DNA of 64,000 nt from Cytophagaceae bacterium (GTDB taxonomy: Bacteria; Bacteroidota; Bacteroidia; Cytophagales; Spirosomataceae), in contig JAIXOL010000030.1 in NCBI GenBank assembly GCA_027486845.1, forward strand, positions 186,001-250,000, given 5' to 3'. This document shows, piece after piece, positions 27,572-35,307 of this stretch; position 1 is the first letter of the stretch, and every line of letters begins with the position of its first letter. The notes under the pieces were generated by a model. The model worked only from the letters and a program-made list of their open reading frames with translations, ran no database searches and was not told where the DNA came from. The position numbers and the translations under genes are program-made.

Positions 27572-30175
27572 ATGAGTGACGAAACACCAAAATACGACCC
27601 CCTACAACAAAAAGAAGTAATTGACGATATGTTCGAGACTTGGTTTCTCGACTATGCGTCGTATGTAATCCTCGAACGTGCCGTGCCTGCTATCGAAGAT
27701 GGACTCAAGCCCGTACAACGCCGAATCATGCATGCCCTTAAAGAAATGGATGACGGCCGTTTCAATAAGGTGGCCAACGTAATTGGTTCGAGTATGCAAT
27801 ATCACCCTCATGGTGATGCTTCAATTGGTGATGCCATCGTATCGATGGGGCAAAAAAACCTCTTACTTGATACGCAAGGAAACTGGGGCGATGTACGTAC
27901 TGGTGACGGTGCAGCCGCTCCTCGTTATATTGAGGTTCGTCTCTCAAAGTTTGCGAATGACGTACTTTTCAACGAAGATACCACCGAATGGCAAATGTCG
28001 TATGACGGTCGCAAGCGTGAACCTGTCAATCTTCCAGCAAAATTTCCGTTGTTGCTCGCACAAGGTGTAGAAGGTATTGCCGTAGGCCTTTCAACCAAAG
28101 TAATGCCTCATAATTTTATTGAATTGTGCGAAGCATCGATTTCATATTTAAAGAATGAACCATTTCAACTTTACCCCGATTTCTTGACGGGTGGCTTGGT
28201 TGATGTAACCAACTATAATGACGGTTCAAGAGGTGGCAAAATAAAAGTTAGAGCAAAAATTGCAGAAATCGACAAAAAAACGCTTGAAATTCAAGAAATT
28301 CCGTTTAGTACCACAACTGCGACGCTTATTGATTCTATCATAAAAGCAAATGATGCAGGAAAAATAAAAATTAAAAAAGTTGAAGATAATACGGCTAAGA
28401 ATGTTTCAATCATCATTCATTTGGCTCCAAATACTTCGCCCGATATTACAATTGATGCTCTATTTGCATTTACGGAATGTGAAAACTCCATTTCGCCCAA
28501 TGCTTGTATAATCATTGATAATAAACCGCATTTTGTTTGTGTCAGCGATATACTGAAAGATTGCACCGAGCAAACCAAGCATTTACTTCAACGGGAGCTC
28601 GAAATAAAACGTCACGAACTCAAAGAAAAATTACTTTATAGCTCGCTAGAAAAGATTTTCATCGAAAATAAAATCTATCGTGATATTGAAGAATGTACGA
28701 CTTTTGAAGCCGTAGTAGCAACGGTTGATAAAGGTTTAGAACCTTACAAAAAAGATTTTTATCGTGAAATCGTAGAAGATGATTTACTTCGTTTGCTCGA
28801 AATCCGAATTAAACGTATTTCAAAATTCGATGCATTTAAGGCAGATGAATTAATGAAACGCCTGCTTGATGAACTGGCCGAAGTTGAAGATAATTTGGCC
28901 AATTTGGTTCGATATACGATTTCATTCTACAAAGAATTATTAAAAAAATACGGCAAAGGTCGTGAGCGTAAAACCGAGATTCGTCAGTTTGAGTCGGTGC
29001 AAGCAACCGTCGTGGCAGCCAATAACCAAAAACTCTACCTCGACCGTGAAAATGGTTTCGTAGGTTATGGATTGAAAAAGAGTGATTCAGTAGAATATAT
29101 CATGGATTGCTCTGATATTGACGATATTATTACGTTTAAGCGTGATGGCAAATATGTAATTGTAAAGATTCAAGAAAAAGGCTTTGTTGGAAAAGACATT
29201 ATTTACTGCTCGGTTTTTCGCAAAAACGATGAACGTAAAATATATAATGCCATTTATCTCGATGGGAAATCTGGCACTTCTTACGCAAAGCGTTTCTTCG
29301 TGACGGGTATTACTCGCGACAAAGAATATGACATTTCGATGGGAAATCCTAAATCGAAAGTACTATATTTCACTGCCAATGATAATGGTGAAGCCGAGTC
29401 GGTTGCAGTAAACCTAACAGCCAATTCAACCGCTAAAAAGAAACAATTTGACTGGGATTTCTCGACATTGACTATCAAAAACCGTAGTTCAATGGGAAAT
29501 GTTTTGACGAAATTCCCTGTGCGTAAGATTGTCTTGAAATCGGCGGGTAAGTCAACCCTTGGTGGTGTAGATATTTGGTTTGATGCGGTAATCGGAAAAC
29601 TCAACCGTGATGAACACGGTCAGTATTTGGGCAATTTTGGCTCAGAAGACAAAATTTTGGTGATTTACAAAGATGGACAATATGAATTTACCAACTTTGA
29701 GTTGACGAATCGTTATGAGCAAAAAGACATTTTGAAAGTAGTAAAATACGACCCCGAAAGACCAATTTCCTGCTTGCATTACGAAGGTGAAAACAAGACC
29801 TATTACATCAAACGTTTCAAAATAGAAACAACGACAATGGACAAGAAATTTTTGTTTATTGCCGATACAAAAAACTCTCGTTTGCTGACTGCTTGTTTAG
29901 ACAAATATCCTCGTTTTGAAATAAAAACTAAAGCTGATAAAAAAGCAAGTATCGAAACTCAAACAATCTTGGTTGATGAATTCGTAGAAGTGCGTGGTTG
30001 GAAAGCAATCGGACAGAAAATCAATGCTTATGAAGTTTTGGAAGTAAAACAACTCGAACCAAAACTTGAGGAGGTAGCAGTTGTTGAAGTACCACAAGCG
30101 GTTAACGATAGCTCTGAAAATGATTCAGAAAACCTTGATAATCAAGATGATGACAAGCAATTAGCTTTGTTTTGA
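27572..30175 (+). CDS. parC: DNA topoisomerase IV subunit A
   Basis: An 867-residue type IIA topoisomerase subunit that breaks and rejoins DNA. The catalytic Tyr is Y119 in AAAPRYIEVRL. Upstream are LKPVQRRIMHALKEMDDGRFNKVANVIG and MQYHPHGDAS, the winged-helix signature. The C-terminal part is a beta-pinwheel with degenerate blades and lacks the GyrA-box I would expect in gyrase, so topoisomerase IV is the better call. The last 45 residues are acidic and variable. A TATATTTG -7 element is at 27530-27537. ParE is not in the window. Confidence 0.9.
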   Translation: MSDETPKYDPLQQKEVIDDMFETWFLDYASYVILERAVPAIEDGLKPVQRRIMHALKEMDDGRFNKVANVIGSSMQYHPHGDASIGDAIVSMGQKNLLLDTQGNWGDVRTGDGAAAPRYIEVRLSKFANDVLFNEDTTEWQMSYDGRKREPVNLPAKFPLLLAQGVEGIAVGLSTKVMPHNFIELCEASISYLKNEPFQLYPDFLTGGLVDVTNYNDGSRGGKIKVRAKIAEIDKKTLEIQEIPFSTTTATLIDSIIKANDAGKIKIKKVEDNTAKNVSIIIHLAPNTSPDITIDALFAFTECENSISPNACIIIDNKPHFVCVSDILKDCTEQTKHLLQRELEIKRHELKEKLLYSSLEKIFIENKIYRDIEECTTFEAVVATVDKGLEPYKKDFYREIVEDDLLRLLEIRIKRISKFDAFKADELMKRLLDELAEVEDNLANLVRYTISFYKELLKKYGKGRERKTEIRQFESVQATVVAANNQKLYLDRENGFVGYGLKKSDSVEYIMDCSDIDDIITFKRDGKYVIVKIQEKGFVGKDIIYCSVFRKNDERKIYNAIYLDGKSGTSYAKRFFVTGITRDKEYDISMGNPKSKVLYFTANDNGEAESVAVNLTANSTAKKKQFDWDFSTLTIKNRSSMGNVLTKFPVRKIVLKSAGKSTLGGVDIWFDAVIGKLNRDEHGQYLGNFGSEDKILVIYKDGQYEFTNFELTNRYEQKDILKVVKYDPERPISCLHYEGENKTYYIKRFKIETTTMDKKFLFIADTKNSRLLTACLDKYPRFEIKTKADKKASIETQTILVDEFVEVRGWKAIGQKINAYEVLEVKQLEPKLEEVAVVEVPQAVNDSSENDSENLDNQDDDKQLALF

Positions 30176-30282
30176 GGATAAGTTTAGGTTCGAGATTCTA
30201 TGCTTAATTTTTGGCAAAATAAAATACAGAACTAATTTTAGAAAATTTAAACATCTAATCTTCAAAATTAAGCCTCAATATT

Positions 30283-30513
30283 TCAAAACTCCCAAACAGT
30301 TGGATTTTTATGGCGACGTAGATGCTTTCGAACTTCCATCCAAAACGCTAGTACTAGATAAATGATAATTGGAGAGCCAAATGTAAAAAACGAAGCATAA
30401 ATAAAATATATGCGGACACTTCCTGCCGAAAAGTTAAGTCTTTCGCCGAGTCGAGAACAAACTCCGAAAAGTTGATTTTCAACCAAGTATCTTAATTGTC
30501 CTGTTTTTAGCAT
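30283..30513 (-). CDS. PspC domain protein
   Basis: A 76-residue membrane protein that is essentially a PspC domain: LVENQLFGVCSRLGERLN followed by a hydrophobic segment (VRIYFIYASFFTFGSPIIIYLVLAFWM) and a basic tail. PspC proteins belong to stress systems that sense membrane damage, but single-domain PspC proteins like this are not clearly linked to that pathway. It lies between parC and the cold-shock gene, transcribed opposite to both. Confidence 0.85.
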   Translation of the reverse strand: MLKTGQLRYLVENQLFGVCSRLGERLNFSAGSVRIYFIYASFFTFGSPIIIYLVLAFWMEVRKHLRRHKNPTVWEF

Positions 30514-30596
30514 TGTCTTGTAAAAGTAAATACGAAGTTAGTAAAAAAAATATGTTTGTCAAGAGTTTTACAATAAAATAATAAACAACGATATGA

Positions 30597-30629
30597 TTTT
30601 GTACAATCAAATATTGGTTTAGTACAAAA
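30597..30629 (+). promoter_or_regulatory. Tandem GTACAA motif upstream of the cold-shock gene
   Basis: GTACAA occurs at 30601-30606 and 30622-30627, 21 bp apart, in an AT-rich context. TTTTGTAC (30597-30604) and GTACAAAA (30622-30629) also form an inverted repeat. The same tandem arrangement is found at 61178-61212. No sharp -7 is seen; TATTTCTTG at 30651-30659 is a candidate. Confidence 0.5.
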
Positions 30630-30713
30630 ATATTTTTTCTGGAAACTTGTTATTTCTTGAAAATTATGTACATTGCATTTCATTTATTTACCCTCTTAAT
30701 TTATTTTATTTCA

Positions 30714-30908
30714 ATGCAAACAGGTATAGTAAAATTCTTCAACGAAACAAAAGGCTTTGGATTTGTGGTTGATGATACTTCAGGACAAGAGATTTTTCTT
30801 CACGTGACTGGCTTGAACGGCACAAAGGTTCGTGAAAACGACCGTATTGAATTCGAAACAGTCGAAGGTCGTAAAGGTTTGAATGCAGTTAACGTGAAAA
30901 GAATATAA
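30714..30908 (+). CDS. Cold-shock domain protein
   Basis: A 64-residue protein from the ATG at 30714 (MQTGIVKFFNETKGFGFV). Longer in-frame starts upstream (TTG 30657, ATG 30666) would add a hydrophobic leader and are rejected, leaving a 5' untranslated region that is probably structured, as is usual for cold-shock genes. The RNP1 (KGFGFV) and RNP2 (EIFLHVTG) motifs of the CSD are intact, so it binds single-stranded RNA or DNA. A terminator follows at 30942. Confidence 0.93.
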   Translation: MQTGIVKFFNETKGFGFVVDDTSGQEIFLHVTGLNGTKVRENDRIEFETVEGRKGLNAVNVKRI

Positions 30909-30941
30909 TTTTTTTCTGAGTTTAAATTGACTTCAGTAATC

Positions 30942-30977
30942 AAGCCCCTCAGTCTGCAAGACTTGGGGGGCTTTTAT
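30942..30977 (+). terminator. Rho-independent terminator
   Basis: AAGCCCCTCAGTCT (30942-30955) pairs with AGACTTGGGGGGCTT (30959-30973), with a small internal mismatch, followed by TTATTT. Confidence 0.8.
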
Positions 30978-31114
30978 TTGAATAAAAAGACCGTAAAACT
31001 ACTCCAATCATTAAGATTTTTTCACTCATCTACAAACATAAATTATTTACTATCAACATATTATACAATCCGATTATTTGCAATTTTATCGGTGCAACGT
31101 TGATATCGCAAGAA

Positions 31115-31504
31115 TTACGCCACCAATATGGCCGAAAACTCAATTTCTACTAAATAATTTGCATCAATCAAGGCACTTACCTCGACGACTGTTGTGCAAG
31201 GTTTTATAGTTCCAAAAAATTCTCCGTGGGCTTTACCGATTTCTTCCCATTTTGAAATATCAGTTGCAAAAATACGGGTACGAACTACGTCTTTCAATGA
31301 AGCACCCAATTGTTCGAGAACTTTCTCAACTTTCAAAATAATAAATTTTGTTTGTAAATATACATTTCCTTTACCTACGAGTTCGCCACTTCCATCAGTT
31401 GCTACTGTGCCAGATACTTCTATTAGATTACCAATTTTTACTGCACGCGAATACCCAACAATATCTTCCCATTTTGCTCCTGTCGATACATTTATTCTTT
31501 CCAT
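31115..31504 (-). CDS. RidA family protein
   Basis: A 129-residue protein from ATG 31504. A longer frame begins upstream but lacks family features before this ATG. RidA/YjgF proteins are trimeric enamine/imine deaminases that remove reactive 2-aminoacrylate. The signature reads RTRIFATDISKWEEIGKAHGEFFG and later ALIDANYLVEIEFSAI, where the conserved RidA motif Arg is within RTRIF and the usual 'E' near the end (EIEFSA). The role is probably metabolite damage control. It is divergent from grpE. Confidence 0.85.
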   Translation of the reverse strand: MERINVSTGAKWEDIVGYSRAVKIGNLIEVSGTVATDGSGELVGKGNVYLQTKFIILKVEKVLEQLGASLKDVVRTRIFATDISKWEEIGKAHGEFFGTIKPCTTVVEVSALIDANYLVEIEFSAILVA

Positions 31505-31675
31505 TACAATTTTTATTTTGATAAATTTAAAATACAAAATCAATAAAACTCTGTGCCATTTCTGAGGTGTCATTCTATAAATACCTAAATATATTAATTT
31601 TCTGCCATCTTGTCAGTAAATTTCTTATTGGCAAAATAATTGTCGAAATTTGCACAAAATTAAATAGATTACAAA

Positions 31676-32230
31676 ATGGCAGAAAATACAGAAGACGCAA
31701 CAGTTGATAACGAATTAGTAACAGAAAACAATGAACAATTTCCCGAAATAGAAGTTGATAATGAAACAATAGAAGAAATAAGCTCTGAAAAACCGACTTT
31801 TGAAGACCAACTTGCCGAGGCAAAAGATAAGTACCTACGATTATACGCTGATTTTGAAAATTTTCGTCGCCGTACATCGAAAGAAAAAATCGAAATGATT
31901 CAAAATGCCTCGGAAGGTTTACTTAAAGAACTCATTCCGATTGTTGATGATTTCGAGCGTGCCAATAAATCATTCGAAACCGTTACAGAAGTTGAGCCAA
32001 TGAAAGAAGGCATTGCCTTGATTTTCAATAAATTTCAAAAAACGTTGGCTGGCAAAGGTGTAAAAGCTATTGAGTCTAAAGGGAAAGATTTTGATGTTGA
32101 ATTGCATGAGTGCATTACCCAATTTGCAGCAGGCGAGGAAAATAAAGGCAAAGTAATTGACGAAATAGAAAAAGGTTACTCACTAAACGATAAAGTAATT
32201 CGCTACGCTAAAGTTGTAGTGGGTTCATAA
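31676..32230 (+). CDS. grpE: Nucleotide exchange factor GrpE
   Basis: A 184-residue DnaK co-chaperone. It starts with an acidic disordered tail, then a long coiled coil (KDKYLRLYADFENFRRRTSKE) and the beta-domain (DVELHECITQF...GKVIDEIEKGYSLNDKVIRYAKVVVG) with the hallmark RYAKVVV. GrpE releases ADP from DnaK. dnaJ follows after an inverted heptamer array of about 75 bases. dnaK is not in the window. Confidence 0.96.
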   Translation: MAENTEDATVDNELVTENNEQFPEIEVDNETIEEISSEKPTFEDQLAEAKDKYLRLYADFENFRRRTSKEKIEMIQNASEGLLKELIPIVDDFERANKSFETVTEVEPMKEGIALIFNKFQKTLAGKGVKAIESKGKDFDVELHECITQFAAGEENKGKVIDEIEKGYSLNDKVIRYAKVVVGS

Positions 32231-32240
32231 AATAATGCGG

Positions 32241-32308
32241 AATTACGTATTACGAATTACGAATTTTTAAAATATTATTCGTAACTCGTAACTCGTAATT
32301 CGTAATTT
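32241..32308. repeat. Inverted heptamer arrays between grpE and dnaJ
   Basis: The left array (32241-32264) has units ATTACGT, ATTACGA, ATTACGA. The right array (32277-32308) has ATTCGTA, ACTCGTA, ACTCGTA, ATTCGTA. The halves are complementary around a short AT loop and can form a long hairpin in the grpE-dnaJ transcript. Confidence 0.65.
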
Positions 32309-32315
32309 CAAAAAA

Positions 32316-33461
32316 ATGGCACAAAAAAGAGATTATTACGATATACTGGGTGTTGCTAAAAATGCCTCAGAGGATGAATTAAAGAAAGCTTACCGCAAGC
32401 TAGCCATTCAATATCACCCCGACAAAAACCCTGGGGATAAAGCTGCTGAGGAAAAATTTAAAGAAATTGCCGAAGCTTATGGTGTATTATCTGATGCCGA
32501 AAAACGCCAACGTTATGACCAATTTGGGCATCAAGGTGTTGGCGGTGCAGGCGGTGGCGGTGCAGGGGTAAACATGGAAGATATTTTTGGAAGTGTTTTT
32601 GGCGATGATAGTCCATTTAGTAGTTTCTTCGGAGGCGGGGGCGGAAGCCGTCGTGGTGGTCCGAGTTTAAGAAAAGGTTCGGATTTGAGAATAAAACTCA
32701 AACTCGACCTAGAAGAAATTGCCAATGGTGTAGAAAAAAAAATAAAAGTAAAAAGATACGTTTCGTGCAACACTTGTAGCGGAAATGGCTCAAAGCACGG
32801 TACTTCCCTAAAATCTTGTGCAACTTGTAATGGCCAAGGACAAGTCCGTAAAGTAGTGAATACTATGCTCGGACAAATGGTTTCGACGAGTCCATGTCCA
32901 ACTTGCCAAGGTGAAGGAAAAGTTGTTACTGAGCGTTGTGATATTTGTTTTGGAGAAGGTCGTCAATTGAACGAAGATTTACTTTCAATCAAGATTCCTG
33001 CGGGTGTGGGCGAAGGAATGCAACTTTCGATGACTGGCAAAGGAAACGTGCCAACTCGTGGCGGTATTGCAGGCGATTTATTGATAGTGATTGAAGAAGA
33101 AGAACATCCAGAACTCAAGCGTGATGGAAGCAATATCCACTTTGATTTACGCATGAATTTTGCTGATGCCGCTTTGGGTAGAGAAATTGAGATTCCGATA
33201 GTTGGTGGAAAGGTAAAAATAAACATCAAAGCAGGAACACAATCTGGCGAAATTTTACGCTTGAAAGGAAAAGGTTTGAAAGAACTTAACAGCTACGGCG
33301 TAGGCGACCAATTGGTTCATGTGAGCCTATATACTCCTACTACTTTGAGCTCGGAAGATAGAGCAATTCTCGAAAAAATCAGAATAATGCCTAATTTTCA
33401 GCCAAAAGTTGATAAAAATGATAAAAGCATCTTTGAAAAAATGAAAGATTTCTTTCATTGA
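32316..33461 (+). CDS. dnaJ: Chaperone protein DnaJ
   Basis: A 381-residue type I Hsp40. The J domain (residues about 1-70) contains YHPDKN with the HPD loop. A Gly-rich region follows ([13 protein letters not shown] and [10 protein letters not shown]). The zinc domain has four CxxCxGxG modules: [32 protein letters not shown]. Two C-terminal substrate-binding domains follow. It stimulates DnaK ATPase and hands over unfolded proteins. A strong terminator follows at 33484. Confidence 0.97.
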   Translation: MAQKRDYYDILGVAKNASEDELKKAYRKLAIQYHPDKNPGDKAAEEKFKEIAEAYGVLSDAEKRQRYDQFGHQGVGGAGGGGAGVNMEDIFGSVFGDDSPFSSFFGGGGGSRRGGPSLRKGSDLRIKLKLDLEEIANGVEKKIKVKRYVSCNTCSGNGSKHGTSLKSCATCNGQGQVRKVVNTMLGQMVSTSPCPTCQGEGKVVTERCDICFGEGRQLNEDLLSIKIPAGVGEGMQLSMTGKGNVPTRGGIAGDLLIVIEEEEHPELKRDGSNIHFDLRMNFADAALGREIEIPIVGGKVKINIKAGTQSGEILRLKGKGLKELNSYGVGDQLVHVSLYTPTTLSSEDRAILEKIRIMPNFQPKVDKNDKSIFEKMKDFFH

Positions 33462-33483
33462 TATTTTCATAAACAGAACATAG

Positions 33484-33520
33484 AAAACGGTTTGGAGAAT
33501 GTACTTCAAACCGTTTTTTT
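33484..33520 (+). terminator. Rho-independent terminator of dnaJ
   Basis: AAAACGGTTTG (33484-33494) pairs with CAAACCGTTTT (33507-33517), followed by TTT. Confidence 0.85.
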
Positions 33521-33572
33521 ATGTCTGAAATATCCGATTATAAGAAGTAAAATTACTAAATACCTACCTTAA

Positions 33573-33709
33573 ATGAATCATACACGCCGTTTGAAAAATT
33601 TGGTTTAGTTGAATATAAAGTACTTTCTAACTCTTACCAAATTTTTCAAACGGACCGCCGAAGCGGAGGGGATTATATGATTCATGTTTTTTTCGGATCG
33701 CCGAAGCGG
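33573..33709. repeat. Nested inverted-repeat element
   Basis: Outer arms ATGAATCATA (33573-33582) and TATGATTCAT (33676-33685) are perfect. Inner arms 33587-33604 and 33636-33653 (CCGTTTGAAAAATTTGGT and its complement) are perfect over 18 bp. A third hairpin, CCGC-CGAA-GCGG, lies at 33655-33666. A near copy of CGGACCGCCGAAGCGG (33651-33666) occurs at 33694-33709 (C to T at one position). No protein is encoded. Confidence 0.7.
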
Positions 33710-33886
33710 TTACTTTTTTCAAAAAAAAATTAGGCTGAGAATTAATTGACAGTGTTTATCTCTGAATTTATAAATTACTTTTCAAGCAACATCATCTTTA
33801 AATTATTAAATTTTTTATCCAAAAAACAACAAATAGTTTCACCATAAAAATTTTCAAAGTATTTTGCAGAAATTAATAAAAACTAT

Positions 33887-35134
33887 ATGAGCAAAAATTA
33901 CAAATGGTGGGTTGTTTTTATGTTATGGTTTGTATGTTTCTTTAACTACGCCGACCGCCAAGCTATTTTTTCAGTGTTTCCACTTTTAAAGCAAGAAATG
34001 GGCTTGAGCGATGTTCAGCTCGGAATCGTTGGAGCTGCTTTCATGTGGGTTTATGCTGGTTTTGGAGCGATTGCTGGCATTGTTGGCGATAGATTCCAAC
34101 GTAAAACCCTAATCATTGGTGGACTAATCTTTTGGTCACTCGTTACAATCGGAACGGCTCTTTCTACCAACTACGTTCATTTAGTTATCTGTCGAGCCTT
34201 AGAAGGTTTTGGCGAAGCTTTTTATTTTCCTGCATCCATGTCACTTTTGAGCGATTATCATAACAAAGAAACTCGCTCGAAAGCAATGTCATTTCATCAA
34301 TCAAGTGTTTATGCTGGCACAATTGCAGGCGGAACTGTGGCAGGTTTCATGGGACAATATTATGGCTGGCATACAAGTTTTTATCTTTTTGGTGGTCTTG
34401 GCGTACTTTTAGGAGTTATTTTACTAGGTTTTCTGAAAGAACCTGTTCGTGGGCAAGCAGAAGTACAAGTCGAAAACCAAGACAACTCACATGTATTGCT
34501 TGATTTAAAACAAGATAATATTTTTGATAGCATTAAACAAGTTTTCAAACAACCAATGGTTTGGGTTTTGGTATCGGTTTTTGTAGGAGCGAATTTCGTA
34601 GCCAGTATTTTCTTAACTTGGATGCCTTCGTTTCTCTACAACAAATTCAATATGAGCCTTTCGATGGCGGGACTAAACGCCACATTCTACTTACAAATGG
34701 CATCGGTTTTAGGCGTTATTTCAGGTGGATTTTTAGCTGATAAATTAGCAAAAAACCACCGAGGCGGCCGAATGATAGCACAAAGTATTGGTTTGATAAT
34801 GGGCGTGCCGTTTATCTTTTTGGCAGGTTGGACACTCTCCATACCAATATTGATTCTTGCACTCATCGGATTTGGCTACTTTAAAGGACTTTACGATGCC
34901 AATATTTGGGCATCGTTGCACGATGTCGTAAAACCCAAAAACCGTGCAACCGCCGTTGGTTTTATGAACTCAATCGGTTGGTTTGGTGGTGGAATCGCTC
35001 CGATTGCCATTGCTTATGCCGGTACAAAGTACGGTATGAGTGCCTCAATCAGTGCAACATCGGCACTTTATTTGGTCTTTGGTTTATTATTGATTTTTGG
35101 AATTCGGAAATTTATGAGAAATCAAAAATCTTGA
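33887..35134 (+). CDS. Major facilitator superfamily transporter
   Basis: A 415-residue protein with 12 hydrophobic segments. The early NYADRQAIFSVFPLLKQEMGLSD and the GDRFQRKTLIIGG loop (motif A) mark the anion:cation symporter (ACS) type of MFS, used for sugar acids, phosphates and related substrates. The exact substrate is not visible. The nearest gene 173 bases downstream is unrelated, and the upstream region is a structured intergenic element. Confidence 0.88.
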   Translation: MSKNYKWWVVFMLWFVCFFNYADRQAIFSVFPLLKQEMGLSDVQLGIVGAAFMWVYAGFGAIAGIVGDRFQRKTLIIGGLIFWSLVTIGTALSTNYVHLVICRALEGFGEAFYFPASMSLLSDYHNKETRSKAMSFHQSSVYAGTIAGGTVAGFMGQYYGWHTSFYLFGGLGVLLGVILLGFLKEPVRGQAEVQVENQDNSHVLLDLKQDNIFDSIKQVFKQPMVWVLVSVFVGANFVASIFLTWMPSFLYNKFNMSLSMAGLNATFYLQMASVLGVISGGFLADKLAKNHRGGRMIAQSIGLIMGVPFIFLAGWTLSIPILILALIGFGYFKGLYDANIWASLHDVVKPKNRATAVGFMNSIGWFGGGIAPIAIAYAGTKYGMSASISATSALYLVFGLLLIFGIRKFMRNQKS

Positions 35135-35307
35135 AGGAAGTTTTCTGCAATAAACATAACCTCTTTTATTTTTTACTCAATTTTAATTTTCCAACTAAAT
35201 GAATTTTCCTTATTTTAAGATAATTTAAGTTTATTTTCTGCCTGATTATCCTGCAAATTCCCTAATTTTGGGTCATCAAGAGAATATTTATTCACTAATC
35301 TCAAAAA

